In this document: positions 1-15,221 of the stretch, piece by piece | Position numbering within the stretch: position 1 is the first letter of the stretch | How the letters are laid out: each line of letters begins with the position of its first letter | Assembly (NCBI RefSeq): GCF_040436345.1 | Contig: NC_133235.1 | Span: 23,398,660-23,462,659 of the forward strand | From: Pagrus major | Lineage: Eukaryota > Chordata > Actinopteri > Spariformes > Sparidae | Direction: 5' to 3' | Length of the DNA stretch: 64,000 nucleotides | Made by a program: the position numbers and the translations under genes | Notes under the pieces: generated by a model | What the model was told of the DNA's origin: nothing | Databases searched by the model: none | The model's input: only the letters and a program-made list of their open reading frames with translations

Positions 1-1683
1 CTAAAGATGGTGCTGGGTGGGATGTAAATAAAAATTCCTGCTCACGAGGCTCACCTTCATCCTGTGAGAAGTCACCAGCGAGCTTATGTGCACTGATAAA
101 TATCTAATGTGTTTTCTGTCTCCGTCTGCCTAACGATGGCCTTGTGCATTTTTAGGACACAACTTCTCTGCTGGTAATTAACAGCATTCGTCGTCACAGT
201 AAAATAGAGAGTAGAACTGAAACAGTTAGCCCACTGATGGATCAGTTAGTCGACAGAAAATCAATCCACAGTGATTTTATGATTGTATTTTTATTAAAGT
301 TTATATTTATAGGGGACAAGTGTATATATAGCATGGATCAATGGCACATGCCGCATCATTTCTAACCAAAGGCAACATCGGCATTTATACAGTAACACAA
401 AACTCAACAGGAAAATATAAACAAAACAGAACAAAACACATAACATATCAAGGAAATATATACAAAACAGAGCAAAACACATAACATATCAAGGAAATAT
501 AGACAAAACAGAACAAAACACATACTGTTACAAGAAAAATAGACAAAACAGAACAGAACACATAACATATCAAGGAAATATATGCAAAAAAGCATAAAAC
601 ACTTTACTAAACAAGATAATACAATATATACAAAACAGAGCAAAACACATACTTAACAAGAAAACATATCTAAAACAGCACAGAACACATTACTCAACAA
701 GAAAATATAAACAAAACAGCACAAATATCATAATATCATGCAATGATATTCATGATAATAAAATAAACTGTTCAAATCATTATATTGATCAGATCTGTCA
801 CCTATTCAGGGGATGCAGCTTCTTCAGTGTGAGGATTTACCTCTTTTCTCTGTTCTGTATCCCTGTAAACGTCATATCTTTTGGATTTTTATCACAGTCG
901 ATCAAACGAAACGAGGCATTTGAAGTTATCAACTCGGACTTTAACAAATTGCAGCAGGCGTTTTCTTAACTTTTTGACATTTCATGGACTCATTTGGTTA
1001 ATCCACTATCCACTCCCTAATTTCTCAACCCTTAAACAGAATGAAATGTCATTCTTATGTGCTTTAGTTTCGCATTATTGACATTATTTATACTGTGCAT
1101 TTCTTTGATATTTTGACATTTTCATCCGTGTAAAAAATTAGGGTGTTTTGGCAATAAGTTCATTAAATTGACTAAATCTGTGTCAGATACTGATACAGAT
1201 AATTTTAGTCAAATTTTACAACGTTTAAGTCTGTCTTTTAAACCGCCTGATCTTTCTTTTGAGAACAGAAATGTCACCTAATTATCACGTGTTACCATTA
1301 GAGAAATTACCTCTAGAGAAGCAAAACTGTGAGAATATATCCGAAGATTTTAGGGTTGTTTTCTTTCGTATTTGGAAAAAGGACAGCTGTGAAGGCTGCG
1401 ATGATTTATCAGGCAGATTTTGTTCTCAGGTACATGAGCTGGCTCGTCTTTTATTAGTTTCTACTCTTCATATCGTAATCTAATGTTGAAATTCTTGCCT
1501 AATTGTTAATTTGGTAGTGATGATTACAGTGGCAGTGGTTGAATGTCTACATGTACATTGTCATGGAGGAAAACAATGGACAACCATATTCAGGGAATCG
1601 TGTTTTTCATGTGTTTGGAGATTCTGTGAGATTCTGTATGATCTGATCTAATGCTGATCTGCCTCTGTTCTCTGTTCTTCCAG
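1..1683 (+). other. rab6b: Left-edge non-coding stretch, probably rab6b intron 1
   Basis: No coding exon is recognised here. The first visible rab6b exon starts in the middle of the P-loop valine codon, so exon 1 (about 23 codons in this family) must lie upstream. I looked for a reading frame resembling the conserved Rab6 N-terminus and found none. The stretch is AT-rich and includes a degenerate minisatellite at about 408-727. The short reading frames in it are low-complexity and have no family signature. Confidence 0.6.
408..727. repeat. Degenerate minisatellite, 41-bp unit, about 7-8 copies
   Basis: An A/C-rich unit built on AAGGAAATATA, ACAAAACAGA and ACACATAACATATC recurs with a 41-bp period. 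The best copies lie between about 430 and 590; later copies lose register. Read on the minus strand it gives a repetitive Phe/Leu/Cys-rich frame with no protein signature, so I treat it as non-coding. Confidence 0.8.
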
Positions 1684-5636
<3,953 letters not shown>

Positions 5637-6030
5637 TGCAGAGCTGAAATCGGACAGCTCCCTTCACACCATAGGCTTGTTGTGTTGCTTACTACTGGTT
5701 AGCTTCCAGTTGACTTCTCTAATTGGATATAGGATGCGGGCCTTGTATCTGATTGGACAAATCAAATGTTATCTTTCAGTCTTGTTCAGTTGTAAAATAT
5801 TGTATACTTTGTCAATATGTAAGTGACTGGAGGAGAAAAGGGAAAAAAAAAAACAACAAAAACAAATGTTGAAATGAAAACGAACAAAAAACAGTTTTGG
5901 AAAAATGATAAAGGGGGAAAAACGGGACAACCAACGGAATTCTTTTCGCTGTTATGTTTTGTATTTTTTATATATAAAAAGGGAAAGCACCAAAAATGAT
6001 GCCTAAACATAGAAGGAGAAATAGTGGAGG

Positions 6031-6058
6031 GGTCGGCCATTTTTCTAGATGGCCGACC
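6031..6058. repeat. Perfect inverted repeat (10-bp stem, 8-nt loop)
   Basis: GGTCGGCCAT at 6031-6040 is exactly complementary to ATGGCCGACC at 6049-6058. If transcribed as part of the rab6b 3' UTR it would form a GC-rich stem-loop. Each arm also contains GGCCAT/ATGGCC, which resembles a YY1 core. Confidence 0.75.
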
Positions 6059-6101
6059 ACGTCTGAATGTCTGCAGCACGCATGCACGCTGATCTGATCT
6101 T

Positions 6102-6128
6102 TGACCTTTGACCTTTGACCTTTGGCCT
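6102..6128 (-). promoter_or_regulatory. Array of nuclear-receptor half-sites (DR1 spacing)
   Basis: Three TGACCT units and a final TGGCCT are each separated by a single T. This gives three overlapping DR1 arrangements of AGGTCA half-sites on the minus strand. DR1 is the arrangement bound by RXR heterodimers, HNF4 and COUP-TF. Function is not shown by the sequence. Confidence 0.5.
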
Positions 6129-6607
6129 GCCCTCCAGGGTCTCCGCACTCTGGAAGGAGGTTGACTATCTTAGAATGTTTTATAGCATCTCTCTATAGCA
6201 TCTCATGACAAAATGTAACTCATTTGATATTCCCACAAGAGTCAACTTCCAGTAGGTTCACCTAACAGTAGCTGTGAAAAATGTGGCACTCTATCTCTCT
6301 ATGGGTTTAACTTTTATAGAACAAACTGTACTGTGGTTAAAAAAAAAAAAAAAGAAGTAATAAAAAGACAACTTACTATCACAACTCCCCCTCCCTCCAA
6401 CCACTCCTCTGCTTTCCTGTCCCTTCTTTCCTCTTTAACCTCTCTCCTCTCCTGTCTCCCCCTCCCTCCATCCCGGTAATACACATATAACGATCCACTG
6501 TAATGCACTGCACTGTATATAATAATGTAATATGTATGTTGTGAACGTCCCTCTGTAGAAGTGGTCCTTGTTCACCAGTATGAATAATGTAATAATGTTT
6601 AATGATT

Positions 6608-6613
6608 AATAAA
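6608..6613 (+). terminator. rab6b: Candidate rab6b poly(A) signal
   Basis: AATAAA lies about 970 nt after the rab6b stop codon, with no strong alternative between them. Confidence 0.5.
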
Positions 6614-6630
6614 TTACAGATTAAAGGGCT

Positions 6631-7723
6631 TCACTCTCCTAACCATCCACATTTACCTGGTAGCAAAATGATCTTCTACTTGATGTTGGATTATATTTCC
6701 GGTTTGAATCTTAAAAATTTAAGTGTTGTACATCCATGTTTCTTTTACAATCAACAAAGTGAAATAGAGGATGGCAGGTTTTTTGTGATATTTCACACAA
6801 GAAGGTATTTATGCTTTCAATCACACCCTATCTTCACGTTTTACAATGCTAAAATAGGGTTTCTCATATTGGAATAGGATTTTTAATGTGAAATATATCT
6901 AACATAGGCTTTAATTATCTTAACACCTCATTTAAATAGCCTGCATCTTAGCTAACATTAGTAAAACGAGGGATAACCAACACACCATCCTGCTACTGAT
7001 GGCTAACGTTGACTAGCTTAATTCGTTAGCAGAGTTAGCTACTTTCTTTGACTGAAATATATTTTATCTTAGAGTGAGAAAAGGCATAATCAACAAGCCA
7101 TTCAATGAATCAATTAATTGTTTACAGTGATCATTTCTGCCCGCCTGTTGCAAAATTCCTGAACTCCCTGTGGAGTCTGTGTCTGAAAACCTGATAGTTA
7201 AGGGGAAGTTGAAGTGGAAAGAACCTTTTAAGAAGGAAACTGTCACTGTGACGTGTCAGGTCGCTTGCACTCAGCTCTCCCTGATGTAAGAGGACAGGTA
7301 TTCCCCTGGACGGACAGCACGTCATTCGATCCCCCTGAGGGGTCAACAGGCGGACGGAGGCAGTTAGTGCTGTTGGTGGACGGATGAACTCCGCAGAGAC
7401 AAGAGGTCAAGGGTGGCCTCGCTTAAAGGGTGAAACCTTCATTGTGAAGTTTGTGAAACTCCCAGTACATATGCATTAGTGTTATATTTATTTAAACATG
7501 GACTAAAATAAGAAACACAGGAAGATATGGAAGAAGACCTGAAAGATTGTTTTAAACACATGAGTCAAGATGTCCCACATATTAGTCAGCATGAATGGTG
7601 CACCTGTACTGTATTTCCTTCATTGAGATGGACACACCTCTTCCATCCAAAACACCACTGGTATGATCTCAGGTGCTCTCAGGTCCGAGTCACTTTGAAT
7701 CTTATTTACACCCAAAGCACATC
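6631..7723 (+). other. rab6b-aire intergenic region, aire upstream sequence
   Basis: About 1.1 kb with no recognised exon. It must contain the aire promoter and 5' UTR. There is no CpG island and no clear TATA box; the least AT-rich part is about 7230-7400. Short reading frames here carry no family signature. Confidence 0.5.
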
Positions 7724-10700
7724 ATGTCCAGAGTGGAAGCTTTTAGGGACACAAACCTTCGCTCTCTACTGAGGGAGCTGCGGACTGATATTGCCATGGC
7801 TGTAGACGACCCTTTCCCTCTCGTCTATGGTCTGGCGGACAAAAACATCATCACTGACCAACTACTGAAGGTAAGTAGATATGAAACTTTTTAGTTTGTT
7901 TGCTTTTTAAACTAATCACAAGCATTTGCATTAATAGATTGGATCTTTTTTGTCTACAAAGTAAGTCAGATGGATTTGTCCCATTTGAAGGCAGTGTTGG
8001 CCATCTCTATTTGATCCTGGAATGCTTTCTTAGATTATAACATATATTTGAAGGAACAGAATTCATTTATCTTGTGATTTTTTTCACAGGACACTTTGGA
8101 AAGGGAGGGCAGAGAAGGGATCCACAAGGCCATGTACTCTCTCCTGTCCTGGTTGTTGGAGCAGAGCAGATCCACCATCCAGGCTTTCTGGAGCAACTTG
8201 TCCAAAGACTACAACCTGGACAGCTACCCCAAACTGCAGACGCTGCTCACTAAACTGCACTCGAGTATGTCATGTTCAAGTTTCACCTAAATATTTCTCT
8301 GTCCAAATGACTGAACTGGGTCTTTGAGGTAGGACTTGAGTGGGGTATTTTTCATCTACTTATATACTTTTGGATATAATCTCTTATCTAACTGATTTTT
8401 CAGCCCTGTTGAGCCAAATTCACTTGTGTCTGTTTGTCGGTTGGTTGGTTTGCTTTGTCATTTCCACGAAACTTGGATGGAGGATGAGTCTCGGCCCAGA
8501 ATAGACCCCATTAACTTTCGGTGCAGATGCTTATAAAGCCATAGATCTAGGATGTTTTTCTCACTTTCTTTAACATCGCGAGATTGGATGTTTTCTGACA
8601 TTTTCGTTAATGTCTCAGTGAATAATGCATGGAACAGAATACAATTTAGTTTCAAAGTACAGTTCCTGTTATTTAGATATGTTACATTTTCCAAACAGTT
8701 GAAGAATTTGTAGGAAGTAGAAACTATCATTTTCCACCACAGCCCTGATCTATCCTCCCTGACAGAGTTCTGACTATCAGAGATATCAGAAGACATTTAA
8801 AACAATTTTTATTTTGAGCTATTATTTATTTATCATTTCTGACTTTTTGTTGACAGGACGGGATGCTGCAGGTTCTAGAGGTGAGAAGAGATCCTCTGGA
8901 GGCCATAAAACACCTCACAACAAGAAGAGGAGCCACGATGATAGAGTGACAAACTCACACGATCAGCAACCGCAGTATCATGCCAAGACAAGCGACGGAC
9001 CAGGTTTTATTTCTCATCACACATCTCTTCTCACTCTGTCTTCTAACCCTATCACAGTGGCTACTACAGCCCGTTCGACAGATCTTTATGCCCTACAAGT
9101 TGCTAAAAACGAATGAAATATAAAATGGCAAACAACTTGTTTTTTGATAGTGAATAAAAAATATGTTGTAATGTTTTCTCCAGGTGGTAAAGTGAAGCTC
9201 TACAGGGTGAAGAGTGAAGCTCCAGCCCCACAGCCAACATCTGGAAATAGTAATTATAAATCAAACATGTTTTCAAATATAGACAGATGGTGGCTGAATA
9301 CTACAAACACATTTAACTTTTGTTCAGGTGTTCAGCCGGTGTCCTCCTCAGTACAGATACCAGTCAATCCATCTTCCTCCTCCTCGTCCTCGTCCTCGTC
9401 CTCCTCTTCCTCAGCTAAGCTGCCTGTCAGTCATGAAGCCAGAGAGAAGCTTCTTATCAAACAGGTGTTTGGCTCAGATGATAAGTCACTGGGTGAGTAT
9501 CTGTGTTTTTAATTGGTCACAAATGTTGATAAAACTGTCCTGTGTTATCAGGTCATTACAAAAGTCTTTGTCATTCAACAGGATGTGCCAGAAAGTGCAT
9601 AAAAGTCGGTGGGGAGTTTTACTCCTGTCGTCAATCAGAGGAGATAAATGAAGCGTCCAAGTCCAAAGCTGCTAAGAACACGTTTCACCACAGGGGGGAG
9701 ACAACCACAGACATGGTAGACGATCCACTCATTCACAGCCGCCTGATTTTGAACATGTGTGTGTTTGCTTTTTGTCTTATATGTTCTACATTATCTACAC
9801 GTTGAGGTTCATTATAATGATGATGAGTGTGCGGTGTGTAAGGACGGAGGGGAGCTGATCTGTTGTGATGGCTGTCCTCGAGCTTTTCATCTGACCTGCC
9901 TGGACCCTCCACTCATATCCATACCAAGGTATCCATCTATCTGTCTGTGTAATTTTGTCAGTATATACTGTAGGCTGAGGGGTCGGTTTATACAATGATA
10001 ATGACGTCAAGTACAGTCAACAACAGCAAGGAGATTAAGAGAGAGAGAAATCCCCCAGACTCCCTTATAAAATCGCTTACTTTTGTGAGTTGTTAAGTTA
10101 GGGGAAACTATATAAACTTTGTGAAGAGCTGTTTCTCAGAAATGTTTCATTATTTGGTCCTTCTTGTAAATTCGACATATGTTATAGCATCGTTTATGGG
10201 GGTGCTCCTAGTTCCTGCATCCATGATTGTAGGCTTGTGTGTGTGTGTTCAGGGACGCAATGTTTTTTTAAAACTATTTTCTCTGAAAAGAAGGTTTCAA
10301 TGTCACATTTATAACCTTCAGTGGTCCTTGGCAGTGTGAGTGGTGCCGTGGCAACAGAGTGAAAACAGAGTCAGCCCAACTACCTTTACAAGTAAGTATA
10401 TGAAGGATACAATATAATACTGGTCATGCTGAATATGTACATGTATATTTTTGTATTTCATTTCCATTTTTGAATGAAAATCTCTGCACGCCATCACTGA
10501 ATATTTTCAAATTAAAATGCCTTTTTTGATGGTAGTATTAGAGTGATGAAAATAGCTGTGAACGATCTGTTTCCTGACATAAACCTGTCATCTCTTGTAA
10601 TTTTTTTATTTTATGCAAATGATGGTGGATGTTGCTCCCCTTGTGATACAATTTAAATGTGCTACAAGGAATCTGATCTGAAAAGCTTATTTTCTGGCAT

Positions 10701-12928
10701 AATATAGTCATAATATTTTATATTTCAGCCACTCATTGCCCAGTCTCAGCAAACAAACACGAACTCCAGTGACTCCATCACAGAAGTCTCTTTCTTCTCC
10801 TCGCTGTCATCCTCGTCTCTCACCGGCGTCACACCTTCTATAAATGGGACCAGCGGCAGAAACCAGGTACAGACTCAAGACTGTTTTTCTTATCTTTGTG
10901 ATAGCCGACAACCTTTGCACATTTTCCATTTTGTAATTTTGTGTCACAAAACAGTCCTGTTTGCTGAAATCTATAAAAATGTTTAATGTAGTGCTCAGGC
11001 GGAGAGCTGGTCAGCGTGAGGGAGGTGTGTGGTGTTTGTCACCTCGCAGGAGGAGACCTGACTCACTGTCTTCAGTGTCTGGGGCGTTTCCACGCACACT
11101 GCCACTTCTCCAAGTAAGACATCCAGCCTTCTCTACGACTGCTGTAGACCCTTAATGAAAACAACGTGTATTCTTTCCACTAGCTTGGCAAATCCTAATC
11201 TCAGCCTCAAAGTGATGCTCATCAGTGTGTTCCTACTGGCAAAGAACTTCCTGTGGATTCCTGTTTGTGTTTGTATTGATCAACAATGTGCATTAAGGGT
11301 GTGTGCTTACGGTGATAATTATGCAGCTAATGGTGACTAATGGATTGTAGATGGACATCTGCAGCAGGGTATACAGTATAATGTGTACTGTAAATGAAGA
11401 TCAATGATTTTACAAAATGCAAAAAAGGAGATACAGATGACAAATCAAACCAATGCAAATCCATCCATCCACTTCTTTTAAGCCTTTTCAGTGTTTTATA
11501 AAAGTTGCGTGATCTAAAAAATAAAGTCCTTGGATACTGGTAATGTAGCCCCATGTCACATCTAAACAGTTTGGTTTTCTGTCTGAAATGGTCTGAACCG
11601 CTTCCTCTGTAATCCCCCAGAGTGTTTGAAGTCACATATTGATTGACAGTAACATTACACACCACAGAAAACAGTCTGACTCACTCACAGTATCCCTGTG
11701 TTTGCTAGAGGCAGATCCATCTGCTTGTCCTGCTCCAGGCCTTGGGGCGGCTCTGCGGAGAAGGAGGCTGAATCCAGAAGCTTACAGGTGGGTCTGCAAA
11801 TGTTGAAAACAAAACCTGTGTATATACAGATAATATATACATTATTATACGTCATTATGTTAATAGTAATCTATGTAATCTTTGCTGTGTGTCCAGCTCG
11901 CCCCAGTGCTTCAAAATACACTCGGCCATGATCAGAGCTCTTCAGTGCCCGAGCCCGTCCTCCATAAAGATGAACTGGACTCCATCCTGGGAGACGTGAG
12001 TGAGGCTCAGTTACATGTCGATACCACAGACATGATATGAATATGACCAGAAGCATGCCAGACACAAGATGGCTGCATTTCTTATCAGACGGAGAACGAG
12101 TTGTCATGGTAAAATGCAGCCATGAAGACCAAACAATAACTGATCAGGAGTGTGTTTGTGTTGTTGTCTAGTTTGAGTCTTCTGTGAGAGAAATCTGTGT
12201 ACACACATTAAGGAACTTTCTTGTTTTATTTTGTGGGTTTTTTTATTTTTGTAGTTTTCACATTAGTATAATTATTATTGATGATTAATATATACATATT
12301 TTTACATATCCTGTACTCGGATGTAGATGAATTTAGAGCAAATAAATAGGAAGAGGTAGCTAATGTAACAAATGTACTTTCTGCTATGTACAGTTTGTCT
12401 AGATGTGAGAGGAAATAAGGATTGATTGGAATATAATACTTTGCAAGAGGCTAGATTGATTTATAAAATGTGAAATGTTAAGTATTTATTTATTTATTTT
12501 ACCATCAACGCACCTGCTTCTTGGTTGGTAAAGGGCTTTTTGCTCTCAAAGTGGACATGTATGATCCTACGGAGCAGACTGATTAGGGCTTCATTTTTAC
12601 CTCATCCTTGTTATCAGTTTCAGATTTACACTTTACACAGAGGAAATGTGGCTGTGCTGACAGAGTGACCTAAAAATTAAAATTGTTCCCCCAAACTGCA
12701 AACATAACCCGATATGATTCGATAACTGCTGTAATCTGGTAAAGATTGTTGCTATGTGATATCACTGTTGTCACTGACATCATACACATCTGCCAGATGA
12801 TGTCACCAGGACTCTGATCCTACTATTTTTTTTTTTTCACACAGCAGGGCTCCATCGATGGCATCTTACAGTGGGCTTTCCACAACATCTCTCGGCCTCT
12901 TCCAGACTCTCAAGGATGCTACCAGTGA
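7724..12928 (+). CDS. aire: Autoimmune regulator (AIRE), complete
   Basis: A chromatin reader that drives ectopic self-antigen expression in medullary thymic epithelium. Coding exons: 7724-7870, 8090-8264, 8857-9003, 9184-9249, 9328-9492, 9582-9715, 9807-9928, 10322-10391, 10729-10866, 10992-11113, 11709-11787, 11897-11995 and 12845-12928; phases agree and sum to 515 residues (human AIRE has 545). Domains: N-terminal HSR/CARD (about 1-105, starting [20 protein letters not shown]), a basic KTPHNKKR stretch (candidate nuclear signal), a Ser-rich linker, a short SAND-like region with [15 protein letters not shown]1 (from about 284; [28 protein letters not shown] and WQCEWC, the type that reads unmodified H3K4), a Ser/Thr linker, PHD2 (about 400-445; [15 protein letters not shown] to ICLSC) and a C-terminal DGILQWAF segment. 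The start was chosen because the HSR helix begins there. The acceptor of exon 4 and the donor of exon 3 are weaker than the rest. Confidence 0.93.
9370..9417 (+). repeat. aire: In-frame TCC/TCG microsatellite coding for poly-Ser in aire
   Basis: A run of serine codons (TCC, TCG, TCT, TCA) encodes about 15 consecutive serines in the linker before the SAND-like region. A trinucleotide repeat in coding sequence is prone to length polymorphism. Confidence 0.85.
10030..10215. repeat. Partial interspersed repeat in an aire intron
   Basis: The segment with CCCCCAGACTCCCTTA, GAGTTGTTAAG, GAAACT, AACTTTGTGAA and TTTGGTCCTTCTTGTAA shares ordered blocks with the larger copies at about 24961-25640 and 27604-28235. 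It lies within the intron that splits the PHD1 finger. Confidence 0.55.
12845..12850 (+). promoter_or_regulatory. aire: NAGNAG tandem splice acceptor of the last aire exon
   Basis: The acceptor reads CACAGCAG, so splicing can occur after either AG. Both choices keep frame and differ by one glutamine codon. Confidence 0.6.
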
Positions 12929-12994
12929 CAGAGGGACGATCGGTCCCGCACTCATGCATGAGCTCAGACATAGCTAATTAAACAGAGACCCCTG

Positions 12995-13268
12995 AATAAA
13001 GTGGAGATTATTTTCTTGTTTAAATTAAATGTCTAGTAGTGATTGGTATTAGATTGAACATGGAATTATTTATTTTCATTTATTCATTCATTTCATTTAT
13101 TTATTTTCAAGTGAAAAAATTGCAAATTAAAGGATGTTAAGGTATTAAAGGATGTTCTCGGGTTGTTGTGAGTTCATGTACAAACTTAAAAATATACTGC
13201 AACTGAACTTGTTATGACTATCATTCACAAATGATTGTACACTGAAACACACCATAATGGCAAATAAA
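12995..13268 (+). terminator. aire: aire poly(A) signals
   Basis: AATAAA occurs at 12995-13000, 67 nt after the stop codon, and again at 13263-13268. Either could end the transcript; the nearer one implies a very short 3' UTR. Confidence 0.6.
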
Positions 13269-13269
13269 G

Positions 13270-14107
13270 TTACCATTAGATTTGTTTTGAATTAAATCTG
13301 TGATTTTTTTTGCTTTTTAAAAAAATATTATTGTACAAATTCATGCACAGCTGAGTTGTGTACAATGTCTCTATACGTCTAGTGGGCATACTTATGTCAT
13401 GTTGTCGACATAAACTAAAGAGTGTCTATTTCACTGTCACACGTGGCTGGATTAACTTGTTACGGGTCACCATGGAAAAAAATCTTCTGACCTTTCATCA
13501 CCCTTCCCGCATGTGCAACGCACCCTATTGCCTCAAGGTCCCCATTAAGCCCAGTGCAACCAGCCCTCTTATATGCTGGAATTATGCTTTGTTAGTCTTC
13601 CAGAATTTGAGCAATGTATTTGCTAAAAAATAAAGCTCTTTTAACTAGATTTCAAGATCAGGCCGTCTACAACACATGGCCACTGACGATGCAAGACATG
13701 CTTTAGTTGATATTGCACCTAAGTGGTACAAATTTGTCATTTATCCAATTAAATAAACAACTGACATGCAGTGATCGAGGGGTCCCTGATGATCTGGGTT
13801 TGTCTCATCCAGTTGGTGATACATATAGCTGTACATATTTTTTAGTAGGATGTTGTCTTTGAACAAAGGACATTGCAAAGTTGGAGCAACTTAAGGTTTT
13901 TCTGATCATCCTTGTGACCCCAGTGTGTGTGTGTGTGTGTGTGTGAATCATCACACCATAATTGTGTAGGACATGGGGTCAGCACTGATGTGGGAGAGCT
14001 GGCAGCGAGCCTTCTCTGCTCAGGCCAAACTTTTGCTAACTTGGCCAAACAAACTGCACGCTGTGTTTTCATGTGTGTGAATGTGTGTGTGTGGAGAAAA
14101 ACTGGGT
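13270..14107. other. Intergenic, no gene recognised
   Basis: Low-complexity AT-rich sequence with a (GT)n run at about 13924-13945. Nothing resembles an exon with conserved coding content. Confidence 0.5.
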
Positions 14108-14760
14108 AATAATAATAATAAAAACAGCTATAAACTTTATGTGTACAGCACTCAGAACAAAGTTACAAAGTGCTTTACATGCTGAACCAAGATTAAAACA
14201 TCTCAGGACTGCGATGAGGCAAATAAGATGAAAACGGTAAAAATTATAAAAAAAAGAGATGTTGGACATATAACAGTGTCCTAGTGTTAATAGAAATAAG
14301 ATAAGTTCACAGAAGACTGTCACCAGGTCACCTTTAGTGTTGAACCAGGAGTTAGGAATAATTTAAAAATGAACTGGTAACCAGTGAGGAGAGGCTGAAA
14401 CAGGACTGATGTGATCTTAAAAGCCAAGCAGCTGCGTTTTGTAACAGCTAAATGCTTGAGATTGTTTTTGGCTTTGCCCTGAGTAAACTGAGTAACAGTA
14501 ATACAACCAAGATGATATAAAAGCTTGAATGACCTTCTTGAGATCAGGTCAAAGGAGAGAAAGGACCTCGTTTTGGAGATGCTCCTCTTATTTTTAAATA
14601 AAAGGTAACTGTCAAATACTACACCCAGGTTTCTGGCTGCAGGTTTCACATTTGCAGACAGGCAGCCAAGATGTTTCTGTAAAATAAAGTTGGGCTTTGG
14701 AAGACCAAGATGAGCAATGACTTCAGATTGGTTTCCCGTGAGCTGGAGAAAGATTTAGCA
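14108..14760 (-). repeat. Candidate interspersed repeat fragment
   Basis: The stretch has the character of a dispersed fish repeat: it includes a GTGCTTTACA block, an AACCAGTGAGGAGAGGCT block and an ACACCCAGGTTTCTG block in the order I associate with a common teleost repeat. The minus strand gives a short frame with NLGVVFDS, reminiscent of the connection region of LINE reverse transcriptases, but degraded. I cannot assign the class. Confidence 0.4.
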
Positions 14761-15156
14761 CTGTCATTTCTGAAAGACATGCACACATATGTGCATACAT
14801 CTACAGTGGTATGAACAAGACAATGCAATCTCCCATGTGCGCACGAAGACGAAGAAATGTCTCTCTCGCTGTGTGGGACCTGCAGGAGGATTCACATTCA
14901 CACGTTACACCAGATGGTTTCAATATGATGAGGTTTGCATGCTGAGAAATGCCTCTGTTTAACAGGAATTCCTTGAAGACTATCACTTAGATGTGGAATG
15001 TTGTTTTTGTCATGGGATTCGAGAGTTTAAGCATGACTGCCAGAGGGATGGAGCTCGGCCAGGCAGCACACGGATTCTTCTCCCCTCGGTATTCGGTTGC
15101 CATGGCTCTCAGCTCCTATACAGACCCAAAACAGAGGATGAGAAACATGCACGTTC

Positions 15157-15158
<2 letters not shown>

Positions 15159-15202
<44 letters not shown>

Positions 15203-15221
15203 ATGTGCATGTGCATGTGTG
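15159..15221. repeat. (GT)n microsatellite with GTGCAT tail
   Basis: An uninterrupted GT run of about 42 nt followed by GCATGT repeats. Confidence 0.95.

Larger units (their letters stand above)
5637..6630 (+). other. rab6b: rab6b 3' untranslated region (inferred)
   Basis: Non-coding sequence after the rab6b stop, up to an AATAAA at 6608-6613. It holds a short perfect hairpin at 6031-6058, a TGACCT direct-repeat array at 6102-6128 and a C/T-rich block at about 6381-6472. The 3' end is inferred from the poly(A) signal only. Confidence 0.55.

Noticed and set aside
294-643. Minus-strand reading frames rich in Phe, Leu, Cys
   Set aside because: They are the translation of a 41-bp minisatellite; no domain, no splice context.
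7290-7310. NF-kB site upstream of aire (AGGGGAATACC on the minus strand)
   Set aside because: One mismatch from the consensus and a single occurrence; too weak to call, and the known mammalian kB elements lie in a distal enhancer.
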